The notes: a model not told the origin generated them from the sequence alone. A stretch of DNA of 64,000 bases from CBFDBF01 sp050293315 (GCA_050293315.1 JBNKMS010000001.1:1-64000); one strand, 5' to 3'; shown: positions 38,950 through 48,838, numbered from the stretch's first letter. Numbers and translations are program-made.

Positions 38950-40722
38950 ATGAAAGCCAAACCAATTGCAGTTGCATTGTGCACCACTCTGGTCATTGCA
39001 GCCTGCGGACCATCCGGACAGCAAGAGGCACGCAATAACCAGACAGGACCGGTTATGGTCCACCCTACCAAAGAGGAGGCTGTAGAGCGGCTGGAGCGCA
39101 TACCTGAACACACGGTGCGTCCCAATTCACAGCCCGCAGACAAGTACAGGGCGAGAAAAGGCATGCCCAGTGTGGCTGGTTATGCCGCAGTGGCAGAGGC
39201 GGATAGCGCCTACGGGATGCCCTATATCATCCATCCACCCCAACCATTACCTCCAGTTGAGCGTGAAAAATATGCCACTTTTGACGACAACCCACTACAG
39301 CGGGCAGCCGAGTCTCCGGTCTCTACCTTTAGTATTGATGTAGATACCGGCTCCTATACCAATGTACGCCGCATCCTCAACAGTGGCAGACTGCCACCGT
39401 CAGACGCGGTGAGGGTAGAGGAGATGATCAATTACTTCTCATACAGTGACAAGGCGGCAACCAGCGCCAAGGTGCCATTCAACTTTTCCACCGAGATGGG
39501 CGTAACCCCATGGAACCAGAAAACCCATCTATTGCGGATCGGCATCAAGGCGTGGGCCCCGGTAGAGACCGAGGCGCCACCGGCCAATCTGGTGTTCCTG
39601 ATCGATGTCTCCGGCTCTATGCAGGCGCAGAACAAACTGCCACTGCTAAAGCGTTCACTCCGCCTGTTGAGCAGACAGTTGGATGGGGATGACCGCATCA
39701 CGATCGTGGTCTATGCCGGTGCCTCCGGTGTGGTACTGGAGCCGACCCCTGGGAACAAACTGGCGACTATAGAGCAGGCGCTTGAGCAGTTGTCTGCGGG
39801 TGGGTCCACCCATGGCAGCGCAGGTATCAAGTTGGCCTACGCAAAGGCACGCGAGGCATTTATACCCAACGGCATCAATCGGGTGCTACTGGCCACTGAT
39901 GGAGACTTCAATGTAGGTACTGTCAACCACGATGCGCTGATAGATATGATCGAGACACAGCGTAAACAGGGTATCGCCCTGACTACACTAGGCTTTGGTG
40001 ATGGCAACTACAATGATCAGTTGATGGAGCAGTTGGCCGATCACGGTAACGGCAACTACGCCTATATCGACTCCCTTATGGAGGCGCGCAAGGTGTTGGT
40101 GGAGGAGCTCGGCTCCACCCTGCAGACCGTGGCCAAGGATGTAAAGATCCAGATCGAGTTTAATCCTGCGGTAGTCGCAGAATATCGGCTGATCGGTTAT
40201 GAAAACCGAGTGTTGGCACGGGAGGATTTCAATAATGACAAGGTGGATGCAGGTGAGATAGGTGCCGGCCACTCAGTTACCGCGCTGTACGAGGTGACCT
40301 TGGTGGGTAGTGGCGGTGAGCGTATAGCTCCTACCCGTTACGGCAGCAACTCCAAGGTCGCGCCTACTCATAGTGGTGAGGTGGCGATGCTGAAACTGCG
40401 TTACAAGCTGCCGGAGGAGAGTAGCAGCAGGCTGGTAAAGGCTGCGGTGCTAAAAGAATCTATTGTGAACAAGTTGCAGCAGAACAGCGATGATTTCCGC
40501 TTCGCCGCAGCTGTAGCGGCCTTTGGCCAACTGCTACGCGGGGGTAAATATCTGCAACAGTTCGGGTATGATGAGATAATCTCCCTGGCCAGGGGATCAT
40601 TGGGTGGTGATGCCAGCGGCTATCGTGCAGAAATGATGCGGCTGGCGGCGCTGGCACGCGATCTCGGGACGACGGCGGCCACAACCCAGCCAATGGAGGA
40701 GGTCGTATCCATCCGCAGATAG
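38950..40722 (+). CDS. VWA-domain lipoprotein (YfbK-like)
   Basis: A 590-residue lipoprotein (LVIAACGPS lipobox). After a Pro-rich linker comes the YfbK-type N-terminal domain (TFSIDVDTGSYTNVRRILNSG, RVEEMINYF), then a von Willebrand A domain with a MIDAS motif (FLIDVSGSM, ATDGDFNVG) and the C-terminal DUF3520-type part. It heads an operon with an ECF sigma factor. ATG 38950 follows AAGGAGAAGAGG. It probably acts as a periplasmic metal-dependent adhesion/assembly protein; the ligand is unknown. Confidence 0.85.
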   Translation: MKAKPIAVALCTTLVIAACGPSGQQEARNNQTGPVMVHPTKEEAVERLERIPEHTVRPNSQPADKYRARKGMPSVAGYAAVAEADSAYGMPYIIHPPQPLPPVEREKYATFDDNPLQRAAESPVSTFSIDVDTGSYTNVRRILNSGRLPPSDAVRVEEMINYFSYSDKAATSAKVPFNFSTEMGVTPWNQKTHLLRIGIKAWAPVETEAPPANLVFLIDVSGSMQAQNKLPLLKRSLRLLSRQLDGDDRITIVVYAGASGVVLEPTPGNKLATIEQALEQLSAGGSTHGSAGIKLAYAKAREAFIPNGINRVLLATDGDFNVGTVNHDALIDMIETQRKQGIALTTLGFGDGNYNDQLMEQLADHGNGNYAYIDSLMEARKVLVEELGSTLQTVAKDVKIQIEFNPAVVAEYRLIGYENRVLAREDFNNDKVDAGEIGAGHSVTALYEVTLVGSGGERIAPTRYGSNSKVAPTHSGEVAMLKLRYKLPEESSSRLVKAAVLKESIVNKLQQNSDDFRFAAAVAAFGQLLRGGKYLQQFGYDEIISLARGSLGGDASGYRAEMMRLAALARDLGTTAATTQPMEEVVSIRR

Positions 40723-40735
40723 ATCAAGGGGCATT

Positions 40736-41281
40736 ATGTCAGAGCCGAGTGATGAAGAGCTGATGTCCAGCTATATTAGAGGTGATACCGCGGCCTTCGA
40801 TACGCTCTACGGGCGCTATCGGGGGCCGCTCTACCGTTACCTCGAGCGTCAGAGCGGGAGTGCTGCAGTAGCCGAGGAGCTATACCAGGATGTCTGGATG
40901 CGGGTGATCGGTGCTCGTGATAGCTGGAGGCGGCAATCAGGTTTTCGTCCCTGGATCTACCGTATTGCCCACAATCGCATGGTTGACCACTGGCGCGCTG
41001 GACGGGAGGAGAATCTGTCTCTGGAGGATGGTGATGTAATACCTATAGACCGGCCCTGGCCGGACGCATGGCTGTTGATCCAGGACTGCGTCGAGAGGCT
41101 GTTCAAGCTTCTGGAAGGTCTAAGTGAACCGCAACGCAGTGCCTTCCTATTGAAAGAGGAGGGTGGGCTTAGTCTCTCCCAGATAGCGGAGGTCATGGCT
41201 ACCGGACGCGAGACCATAAAGAGCCGTCTGCGCTACACACTACAGCGGCTGCGCAATGGCCTGGAGGGTTGTGATGAGTGA
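40736..41281 (+). CDS. ECF-type RNA polymerase sigma factor
   Basis: The 181-residue protein has sigma region 2 (FDTLYGRYRGPLYRYLER, EELYQDVWMRV, WIYRIAHNRMVDHWR) and region 4 (GLSEPQRSAFLLKEEGGLSLSQIAEVMATGRETIKSRLRYTLQRLR). It lies 13 bases after the VWA lipoprotein gene and overlaps the next gene start. Its targets probably include its own operon, as with most ECF systems, although no promoter motif was identified. Confidence 0.9.
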   Translation: MSEPSDEELMSSYIRGDTAAFDTLYGRYRGPLYRYLERQSGSAAVAEELYQDVWMRVIGARDSWRRQSGFRPWIYRIAHNRMVDHWRAGREENLSLEDGDVIPIDRPWPDAWLLIQDCVERLFKLLEGLSEPQRSAFLLKEEGGLSLSQIAEVMATGRETIKSRLRYTLQRLRNGLEGCDE

Positions 41282-42044
41282 ATATGATGACAATCCACAT
41301 GATGAGATGATCTCCAGGCTCTACCGTTCAGGTAGTAGCGGCGAGCCACCTGCTCACCTGGATCGCAAGATACTGGATGAGGCCCAGCGCGCAGTTAATC
41401 GTCGACAGTGGATAAGGGCATGGCCCTCTCTGGCGACTGCCGCTGTGTTGGTGCTCTCATTTACTCTGCTGTTGCGTGTATTGGAACAGCAGCCTCTGGA
41501 CCGGCCCATGCAGCTGGATGAGAAGATAGAGCAGGATGTAGGAGAGGCTGAGAATAGCACTAGCACTGATGCAGTAACCGATAATTTCGATATGGCCGCA
41601 CCGCCTCAGGCGCCGGCTGCGCCAGCAATCATTAGAAGAAAGGCAGCGAGGCCGGAACCGCAGCAGCCCGCAAAAGCGCCCGAGCGAAAGCTCAAGGTGG
41701 AGGTTGAGGGACGACCGGCGTCCTATATCGAACCACAGCTACAGTATGATAAGGCGGAGCCGCCGGTAGGTGGCTCCGCGGATGCTGCGCAGACCAAGGG
41801 GGCAGTAGTCGCCACTCCATCTGCTGCAGCAGCGGCAGAGGAGAAGAGCAGGAGAGAGATGGAGGCCGCACCCGAAGTTAAGGGGTGCGGCGTTGATCTG
41901 CCGGTGGCGGGTCTACCAGCCAGTGCCTGGCAACAGCTATATAAGGAGCTGCTCGATCAGGGCAAGAGCGAGCAGGCCAGATGTCTCATGGAGACATTCG
42001 AGTCGCAGTTTGGGTATAAGCTGGAGCTAGGTAATAAACCGTAG
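41274..42044 (+). CDS. Membrane-anchored probable anti-sigma partner
   Basis: From ATG 41274 (GGAGG six bases upstream) the product is 256 residues. A ~60-residue cytoplasmic part is followed by one membrane helix (AWPSLATAAVLVLSFTLLLRVL) and an Ala/Pro/Glu-rich periplasmic region, then a small conserved-looking end (GCGVDLPVAGLPASAWQQLYKEL). The layout and its overlap with the ECF sigma gene argue for an anti-sigma function, by inference. There is no HCC zinc motif typical of ZAS anti-sigma factors. Confidence 0.6.
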   Translation: MSEYDDNPHDEMISRLYRSGSSGEPPAHLDRKILDEAQRAVNRRQWIRAWPSLATAAVLVLSFTLLLRVLEQQPLDRPMQLDEKIEQDVGEAENSTSTDAVTDNFDMAAPPQAPAAPAIIRRKAARPEPQQPAKAPERKLKVEVEGRPASYIEPQLQYDKAEPPVGGSADAAQTKGAVVATPSAAAAAEEKSRREMEAAPEVKGCGVDLPVAGLPASAWQQLYKELLDQGKSEQARCLMETFESQFGYKLELGNKP

Positions 42045-42067
42045 TCATTAGTGCACCTCGCTCCCAA

Positions 42068-44056
42068 TTAGAAGAGCAGTGACATCACGGCCATCATTAC
42101 CGTCAGGAAGAGCACCGTCATAATGCCTCCGGCCTTCATAAAATCTGTAACTCGATAGCCGGCCGGTCCCATGATCAAGGCGTTAACCTGATGAGTGGGT
42201 ATAAGAAAAGAGTTGGAGGTGGCAATTGCCACGGTCAATGCAAAGACCGCTGGGTTAGCATGTGCGCCTATAGCAATATTCACCGCCAGTGGCACCAGTA
42301 GCACGGTGGCGCCTACGTTTGACATAACCAGGGTGAAAATGGTTGCCAGTACGGCCACCGAGGTTTGGATAACCCAGATCGGCATGTGACCGACCACGGA
42401 GAGGACCTGTTCTGCTATCCACTTTGCTGTACCCGTAGTCTCCACTGCCAGACCCAGAGGTATCAGAGAGGCAAGTAGGAATACTGTCTTCCAACTTACC
42501 GCGTCGTATGCCTCCTCAATGTTCAATACACCAGACAGCACCATACCCATAGCGCCGGTCAAAAGAGCTACGGATAGGCGAATATCGGTAAATAGCACCA
42601 TAAAGAGTGCAATGGCAAAAAAGATACCGGCGGGCAGAATTTTATGGGGCCGCAACTCCTCTTCGCGGGGGAATTCTGTGGTCACTACAACGAAGTTACG
42701 ATCCTTTTCCAGGCGGGCCAAATTTAACCAGGTAGTATGGACAACCAGGGTGTCACCAGCGCGGAATGGCATGCTCCGTATATGATCTCCCTGTCTCAGC
42801 GTCTCACCGTCGCGGTGCAATGCAACAAGGCCGAGACCGTGGGTCTTACGCAGCCAGACATCGCGTGCACTCTTGCCGATTATGTCAGAACCAGGCGGGA
42901 CAACTACTTCCGCGATACCTGCCTTGTGGGGTGATAGTGATTCAGCAAAACTCCGTAGTTCATCGCGTTTTTTGAGTCCATATTTTTCAATAAACTTTTG
43001 CAGACTGGTGGGTGTTGCCAGAATGCCAAGGACCATACCGCCTACTACCTCGGTGTCATATGCGATTGAACCGGGACCCACCATACTCTCTTGACCGCTG
43101 TATTTAACACCCATGGCCCTTATGCTGCAGGAGGATTCGACCTCGCCCATCAATTGTCCAATAAGCTCACTATCATCGGGGACCACAACCTCAGACATAT
43201 CAGGATATATCCCGTAGAGATTCTGAAAATAGCTCATAGTACCCATACCCATGGTACTGCTTTCACTTTTTGTTTTGGGTAGTACCAAGTGTCCGGCAAA
43301 AACGAAGTAGAGTATGCCCGTTACGATCAAGGCAATGCCTATAGGTGTTACCGAGAACAGTCCCCAGGTCTCCATTTGTTGCGCTGCTGGTAGCGCCTTG
43401 TTAGAGGTTAGGATCAGGTCATTCAGTAGAATCAGCGGGCTGGAGCCAACCATGGTCATGGTGCCACCAAGGATTGCGGTAAAACCCATTGGCATAAGCA
43501 GACGTGACATAGGAATGCTGGAACGAGCAGATATGCGAGAGACGACTGGTAAAAACAGTGCAGTGGCCCCAACATTTTGCATAAATGAAGATATAAACCC
43601 GACGGTGGCAGAGATGATTGGTACGATGCGTGCCTCGGTGGTGCCGCCAATCTGCAGGATAAAGGCAGCTACCCTGCTCATGATGCCTGTCTTGTCCAGG
43701 CCGGCGCCGATAATCATAACTGCAATGATTGATATAACGGCATTGGAAGAGAAACCGTCGAAAAGATGTTGGTTGTCAACCAGTCCTGTTTCCAGACCCA
43801 TTATTGGGGCCAGTAGCGAGGTCAACCCCAGTAGTACCATTATCGTCGCTGCTGCAACGTCAACACCCACCACCTCAAAGGCAAAGAGATAGATGGTCAG
43901 GACTAAAATAGCGCTGACCCATGCTATTTCGATAGAGGGTACAATTGACGCCAGATACAGGGCTAATGCAGTGAATATAATTGCCCCGATAATTTGTTTT
44001 GGGCTGACTATTCCAGGTACTCTGATAGTATGCTCTTCGTCTGCAAGTTTGTTCAT
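42068..44056 (-). CDS. SLC13/DASS-type permease with RCK_C domains
   Basis: The 662-residue protein has two blocks of membrane helices (each with GANNSG-like repeats such as FMQNVGATALFLPVV and VMSNVGATVLLVPLA) around a central soluble part with TrkA-C (RCK_C) features (VVVPDDSELIGQLMGE; VVVPPGSDIIGKSARDVWL; GDTLVVHT). Such proteins carry sulfate, dicarboxylates or similar anions coupled to Na+. The substrate is not evident; sulfate would fit a sulfur metaboliser but is only a guess. Convergent with the anti-sigma gene. Confidence 0.85.
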   Translation of the reverse strand: MNKLADEEHTIRVPGIVSPKQIIGAIIFTALALYLASIVPSIEIAWVSAILVLTIYLFAFEVVGVDVAAATIMVLLGLTSLLAPIMGLETGLVDNQHLFDGFSSNAVISIIAVMIIGAGLDKTGIMSRVAAFILQIGGTTEARIVPIISATVGFISSFMQNVGATALFLPVVSRISARSSIPMSRLLMPMGFTAILGGTMTMVGSSPLILLNDLILTSNKALPAAQQMETWGLFSVTPIGIALIVTGILYFVFAGHLVLPKTKSESSTMGMGTMSYFQNLYGIYPDMSEVVVPDDSELIGQLMGEVESSCSIRAMGVKYSGQESMVGPGSIAYDTEVVGGMVLGILATPTSLQKFIEKYGLKKRDELRSFAESLSPHKAGIAEVVVPPGSDIIGKSARDVWLRKTHGLGLVALHRDGETLRQGDHIRSMPFRAGDTLVVHTTWLNLARLEKDRNFVVVTTEFPREEELRPHKILPAGIFFAIALFMVLFTDIRLSVALLTGAMGMVLSGVLNIEEAYDAVSWKTVFLLASLIPLGLAVETTGTAKWIAEQVLSVVGHMPIWVIQTSVAVLATIFTLVMSNVGATVLLVPLAVNIAIGAHANPAVFALTVAIATSNSFLIPTHQVNALIMGPAGYRVTDFMKAGGIMTVLFLTVMMAVMSLLF

Positions 44057-44576
44057 GTTCTTCTTTTCTTAAAAATAACATTCAGTTCATCTTGGATAGG
44101 TAGATACCTAACCAGATCATTAGTTCAAAAAGTCGCGTATTGGCGAAATTTCAGTAGCAGACCGCTTGTGAGCCTCGTCTGATTTATGCTCATATAAGGA
44201 GCACCAGAGGAACAGGAATATACTTCCCACACCTTGGTATTCCCAATTATATCAGTATTTTAGCCGCTGTATCTTCTGGCATCACAATCAGAAATTTCAG
44301 GGATGGGCGGTTGTAGATGTAGTCGATGATGCAATTGACTCTAGTTTATGCCAAATTCCATAATCTCAAAATCAAGACCGTCCTATTTGATCTGCTCTTC
44401 CATCATGGATATACCCTTAATATGATACCATGCAAAAGAATAAATGTCTCTAGGTAGACGGGTAAAGCAAGGATATTGCAGGATATTTGAAGAAAAGAAC
44501 CCTGAAATTAATTACCCAGTTGCAAGATATGTGCTGTAGAGTGCACCGTTATAATTACCTTGTGTGAGATTCGATC
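44057..44576. other. 520-base intergenic region with a possible gene remnant
   Basis: No intact gene. On the minus strand a short open stretch from about 44340 down to TAA at 44247-44249 reads like the end of a real protein (IDYIYNRPSLKFLIVMPED). Upstream of it the frame is closed, so it may be a decayed gene fragment. Near the right end TATAAT (44550-44555) is a likely -10 for xseB. Confidence 0.35.
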
Positions 44577-44816
44577 GTGGCGAGACAGAAGAAGAGCAAA
44601 CAGAGCTTTGAAGAGGACCTGGCAGAGCTGGAGGCCCTGGTAGAGAGTATGGAGCAGGGGGAGCTCTCGCTGGAGGAGTCGTTGCAGTCATTCGAGAGAG
44701 GGGTGCAACTTACCCGTAGTTGCCAGCAGGCACTGCAAGCCGTAGAGCAGAAGATAGAGATATTGCTTGCCAAGAGTGGTAAAGCGGAGCTGGAACCATT
44801 TGATGACGAAGGGTAA
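44577..44816 (+). CDS. xseB: Exodeoxyribonuclease VII small subunit
   Basis: 79-residue coiled-coil protein: FEEDLAELEALVESMEQGELSLEESLQSFERGVQL is the XseB signature. It starts with GTG 44577. Its stop overlaps the ispA start by 14 bases, the usual xseB-ispA arrangement. The large subunit xseA is not in the window. Confidence 0.93.
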   Translation: MARQKKSKQSFEEDLAELEALVESMEQGELSLEESLQSFERGVQLTRSCQQALQAVEQKIEILLAKSGKAELEPFDDEG

Positions 44817-45708
44817 ATCGCCTCTAAAACCATATATGCAGGAGTGCCGCAGCCGGGTCGAGGCGGCCCTGGAGCGGTGGTTGCCACCTGCCTCAACCCA
44901 GCCGGAAGGTCTGCACAGTGCCATGCGCTACGCCGCTCTAAGTAACGGCAAGCGGGTACGGCCTCTACTAGTGTATGCGGCAGGTAGGGCGTTGGGGGTA
45001 CCGCCGGAACGTCTGGATGGTCCAGCCTGCGCTGTGGAGCTGATCCACGCCTACTCACTGGTGCATGATGACCTGCCGGCTATGGATGATGATGACCTAC
45101 GCCGGGGCAGACCCACCTGCCACATAGCCTTTAATGAGGCGACAGCTATTTTGGCTGGAGATGCCCTGCAGACACTGGCCTTCAAGGTGTTATGCCGGGA
45201 TAAAAATCTGGGTGTGGAGAGTGGTGCACGCCTGCAGATGATCGCGACCCTGGCGTTGGCAAGCGGTTCACGTGGTATGGTCGGTGGACAGGCCATAGAT
45301 CTGGATGCAGTAGGGAAGGAGCTCGATCTAGTGCAGTTGGAGAATATGCATATCCACAAGACCGGGGCCTTGATCCGCGCCAGTGTCAGCCTGGGGACGC
45401 TGTCTCAGCCAGATGCCGATCAAAACATGGTCGCAGGGTTGGATCATTATGCAAAATGTATCGGTCTGGCCTTTCAGGTCCAGGATGACATCCTGGATGT
45501 GGAGGGGGATACGGAGACGATAGGGAAGACCCACGGCAGTGACCAGGCCAGAGACAAACCAACCTATCCATCGCTGCTCGGAGTTGAAGGCGCCAAAGAG
45601 AAGGCGAGGCAACTACACCAAGATGCCCTTGATAGTATTGCATCGTTGGACGAGAAGGCAGACCCGCTGCGTTGGTTGGCCGACTATATAGTTGAGCGCA
45701 GGCGCTGA
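44803..45708 (+). CDS. ispA: Farnesyl diphosphate synthase
   Basis: Condenses IPP with DMAPP/GPP to FPP. First Asp-rich motif in HDDLPAMDDDDLRRGRPTCH, second in FQVQDDILDVEGD, plus NGKRVRPLL. ATG 44803 lies inside xseB and gives 301 residues, the usual length. No dxs follows, unlike E. coli; convergent feoC lies next. Confidence 0.94.
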   Translation: MTKGKSPLKPYMQECRSRVEAALERWLPPASTQPEGLHSAMRYAALSNGKRVRPLLVYAAGRALGVPPERLDGPACAVELIHAYSLVHDDLPAMDDDDLRRGRPTCHIAFNEATAILAGDALQTLAFKVLCRDKNLGVESGARLQMIATLALASGSRGMVGGQAIDLDAVGKELDLVQLENMHIHKTGALIRASVSLGTLSQPDADQNMVAGLDHYAKCIGLAFQVQDDILDVEGDTETIGKTHGSDQARDKPTYPSLLGVEGAKEKARQLHQDALDSIASLDEKADPLRWLADYIVERRR

Positions 45709-45728
45709 TCCGCGATCACAGGGCTGGA

Positions 45729-45962
45729 TCAATCCGTGCCAGTGTCACCAATCCACTCGTAGATCTCGATGGTAGTGGGGTCACAGTCACTGCAGCCACT
45801 GCACGCTGTACCGGACGGCAATTTCTGTATGCGTCCCTTGGCGACCAGTTTATCCAGCATACCACGCAGGGCGTCAGGCGCGATGTCGAAACGGTTTGCC
45901 ATATCTGTCAGTGCGGCACGCCGGTTTAGTTGCAGATAGTCGCGGATTTCAGAGAGGATCAT
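45729..45962 (-). CDS. feoC: FeoC-like iron-transport regulator
   Basis: 77-residue winged helix (ILSEIRDYLQLNRRAALTDMANRFDIAPDALRGMLDKLVAKGRI) with a cysteine-rich C-terminal loop (CSGCSDC), which can bind an Fe-S cluster in FeoC proteins. Its ATG overlaps the feoB stop by four bases. It is the third gene of feoABC. Confidence 0.88.
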   Translation of the reverse strand: MILSEIRDYLQLNRRAALTDMANRFDIAPDALRGMLDKLVAKGRIQKLPSGTACSGCSDCDPTTIEIYEWIGDTGTD

Positions 45963-48328
45963 CCTGTCATACCTGTTTTAGTTGGTCTGGCGGGGTGAGC
46001 TTGATTGACCTTGGGGCCACCTGGCCTCCAGTTTCTGAGAATAAGCAGTACGCAGATCAAGATCGCCAGCATCCCTCCTATCCATGCCATAGATATAACC
46101 GGATGGCGGGAGAAAATGGCTGCCTGATAGAACACAGTTGCGGCTATGTAGGCGACACTGGTGGTCCAGCCGGCGACAAACAGTGCCCAGGCCAGATTGG
46201 TCTCACGATATATAGCGGCAGTTGCTGCGGTGCAGGGGAAGTAGAGCAGGATCATCAGCAGATAGGCGAAGGCCCCGGCGGCACCATCGAAGCGTGTCAC
46301 CATGGCACCGAATGTACCGGCACTTACCTCCTGTGCCTCGGCGGCGGCCTCGATACTGCTTACATCACCCAAGTCCAGTCCGATCGGGTCAACCCAGGCC
46401 CCCATCGCATCCATGAGATTGGCTGGTATGGTGGCCAGTGCACTGTTGATGCCGACCCAAAGATCGAACTCCTTTTCAGTCGTGGGCACAAGGCCGGCCG
46501 CTTCTGCATCTGTCCTGGCCAGATCACTGTAGAGGGAGTCCAGGGTGCCAACTACCGCCTCTTTAGCTAGTATTCCGGTAAATATTCCTACCGCTGCCGG
46601 CCAGTTGTCCTCACTCATACCCATGGGTGAGAAGGCCGGTGTGATGCTACGCCCAATAGCACTCAGAACCGATTTATTACTGTCTTCATTACCGTAGCTG
46701 CCATCGGTACCGATGGCATTAAGCATATTGAGTACCAGCACCATAGGTACGATGATCTTGCCGGCATTGAAGACGAAGCTCTTGGTTCTATCCCAGGTAC
46801 GCAACAGTACCCCCTGTAGTGTAGGCACATGGTAGGGCGGTAGCTCCATAATGAATGTAGTGGTCTGTCCCTGTAGCAGGGTGTTTTTCATCACCAGACC
46901 GGTTAACACCGCAATGGCGATCCCGATAATGTATAGACCAAACACAATATTCTGACCGCCGACCGGGAAAAATGCGGCAGCAAACAGGGCATAGACAGGT
47001 AGCCGTGCCCCGCATGACATGAAGGGGGCCATGATGATGGTCATTATGCGATCGCGCTCCTGCTCCATTGTACGGGTAGCCATCACTGCAGGTACGGTAC
47101 AACCAAAACCGACGATCAGTGATACGAACGCCTTGCCAGGCAGGCCGATGGCGCGCATTGCCCGATCCATAACGAAGGCGGCACGGGCCATATAACCTGA
47201 GTCTTCGAGTATTGAGAGAAACAGAAATAGAAATCCGATAATAGGGATGAATGTGGCCACCACCTGGATGCCGGCACCGACACCGTTGGCCAGCAACATG
47301 ATAAGCCACTCAGGTGCGCCAACCCCCTCCATCCACTTACCGAGACCATCTACCAGTATGGTGCCACTGAAGATATCGAAGAAGTCGACGAAGGCGCCAC
47401 CGATATTTATGGTGAACATAAACATCAGGTACATCATAAAGAGGAATATCGGAATTCCCAGTACCCGATTGAGTACGACGCTGTCTATTTTGTCAGAGGT
47501 ACTGTGTCGTAGCTGACTCTTTTTCTGAATATTGTTGGTAGTCACCTGGTTGACGAAGCCGTAACGTGCATCTGCCAGACTTATGTCGATATCGTCACCC
47601 AGTGCCTGCTCCGTCTCTCTCTGAATAACTGCCAGTCTATTTACCATGGCATCACCGGCCATGTGCCGGGCCAGGGAGTCATTCTCTAACATACGCACTG
47701 CCAGCCAGCGCGGGTCTGCCTGGTTGTCACTTGCCATTGCCTCTATCTCTGGCAACAACTTGATGATGGCCTGTTCGATCGGTTTTGCGTAGGAGACGTT
47801 TTTATGCGAGATCTTTTTATCTTTGGCTGCCTGTATGATTGCCTCACGCAGTTTTGGCAGACCCTCACCACTTGCGGCAATAATAGGCAGCACCGGACAC
47901 CCTAACTGCTGTGCCAACCCATCTACATCGATCGTATAGCCACGCTCCTTGGCTACATCCATCATATTCAGCGCCACCAGCATTGGGACACGCATCTCCA
48001 GTAGCTCTGAGGTCAGGTAGAGGTTACGCTCTATATTGGAGGCGTCGACGATGTTGATGATCAGATCGGCTTCGTGTGATGCCACATAGTCCCGGGCGAT
48101 CTGTTCATCAATGGAGACATTCTCCTCTGCGACATCAAGTGAGTAGGTGCCGGGCAGATCTACCAGTTCAAAGTCGGCACCGCCATAGGAGTAATAACCG
48201 GTCTTGCGATCGACGGTAACCCCGGGCCAGTTCCCCACTCGTTGTTTGGTGCCGGTAAGATCGTTGAATAGAGTGGTCTTACCACAGTTTGGGTTACCAA
48301 CAACACCGATTATGAATGTGCTGTTCAT
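45959..48328 (-). CDS. feoB: Ferrous iron transporter B
   Basis: 789-residue GTP-gated Fe(II) permease. N-terminal G domain: GNPNCGKTTLFN, DLPGTYSLD, NMMDVAKE. The C-terminal membrane part contains the two Gate motifs (FGCTVPAVMATRTM and the FPCTAATAAI repeat). It starts three bases after feoA. Expression is probably under Fur control from the site upstream of feoA. Confidence 0.96.
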   Translation of the reverse strand: MNSTFIIGVVGNPNCGKTTLFNDLTGTKQRVGNWPGVTVDRKTGYYSYGGADFELVDLPGTYSLDVAEENVSIDEQIARDYVASHEADLIINIVDASNIERNLYLTSELLEMRVPMLVALNMMDVAKERGYTIDVDGLAQQLGCPVLPIIAASGEGLPKLREAIIQAAKDKKISHKNVSYAKPIEQAIIKLLPEIEAMASDNQADPRWLAVRMLENDSLARHMAGDAMVNRLAVIQRETEQALGDDIDISLADARYGFVNQVTTNNIQKKSQLRHSTSDKIDSVVLNRVLGIPIFLFMMYLMFMFTINIGGAFVDFFDIFSGTILVDGLGKWMEGVGAPEWLIMLLANGVGAGIQVVATFIPIIGFLFLFLSILEDSGYMARAAFVMDRAMRAIGLPGKAFVSLIVGFGCTVPAVMATRTMEQERDRIMTIIMAPFMSCGARLPVYALFAAAFFPVGGQNIVFGLYIIGIAIAVLTGLVMKNTLLQGQTTTFIMELPPYHVPTLQGVLLRTWDRTKSFVFNAGKIIVPMVLVLNMLNAIGTDGSYGNEDSNKSVLSAIGRSITPAFSPMGMSEDNWPAAVGIFTGILAKEAVVGTLDSLYSDLARTDAEAAGLVPTTEKEFDLWVGINSALATIPANLMDAMGAWVDPIGLDLGDVSSIEAAAEAQEVSAGTFGAMVTRFDGAAGAFAYLLMILLYFPCTAATAAIYRETNLAWALFVAGWTTSVAYIAATVFYQAAIFSRHPVISMAWIGGMLAILICVLLILRNWRPGGPKVNQAHPARPTKTGMTG

Positions 48329-48331
48329 GCG

Positions 48332-48565
48332 CTACTCTTTCTCGATTAGCAGTGCCTCTGCTTCATCTTTGCGCAGAGTCAGATTGAAACCACGTAGCTG
48401 GATCTCTACCGGGTCACCCATTGGAGCATAGCGGATCACGCTGAATGTTATGCCAGGAGTCAGGCCCATGGAGAGCAGTTTTTTACGGTATGCCTTGGCG
48501 CCCTCTCTAAAACCTACTATACGGCCACTCTCTCCAACAGCCATATCTTTCAAGCTATCTGACAC
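48332..48565 (-). CDS. feoA: Ferrous iron transport protein A
   Basis: 77-residue SH3-like protein (GRIVGFREGAKAYRKKLLSMGLTPG, DPVEIQLRGFNLTLRKDEAEAL). The start is GTG 48565 with AGGAG about seven bases upstream. First gene of feoABC. Confidence 0.93.
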   Translation of the reverse strand: MSDSLKDMAVGESGRIVGFREGAKAYRKKLLSMGLTPGITFSVIRYAPMGDPVEIQLRGFNLTLRKDEAEALLIEKE

Positions 48566-48661
48566 TTTTGTATCTCCTGGTTAAACAAGGGAATTTTCCT
48601 ATTTCTTGATCGTGCTATCTCTGGGGGATGGGGTTGATTTGTCCTTTTTCCAAATTTATAT

Positions 48662-48680
48662 GATAATGGTTCTTATTATT
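48662..48680. promoter_or_regulatory. Fur-box-like site between feoA and folE2
   Basis: GATAATGGTTCTTATTATT matches the 19-bp Fur consensus at 14 positions by my count. It lies about 97 bases from the feoA start and about 158 from folE2. Zur is an alternative because folE2 genes are often zinc-controlled. Confidence 0.6.
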
Positions 48681-48838
48681 ATGTAGACAGAAGCAGCTGT
48701 CAATCTATTTTTTCCTTAGAATTCACCTATTAAGCACATTGTATTCAGGATTGAGATAGAGGCGACAAAGCCTTCAGATTCCATGATAATAGCCGTTCAG
48801 TAGAAATAATCGAGTTGGATTTGAAGAGAGGCGAGCAG

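Noticed and set aside
43314..43892. Plus-strand 192-residue ORF opposite the SLC13 permease
   Set aside because: Low-complexity translation of the membrane-protein antisense; the permease is clearly real.
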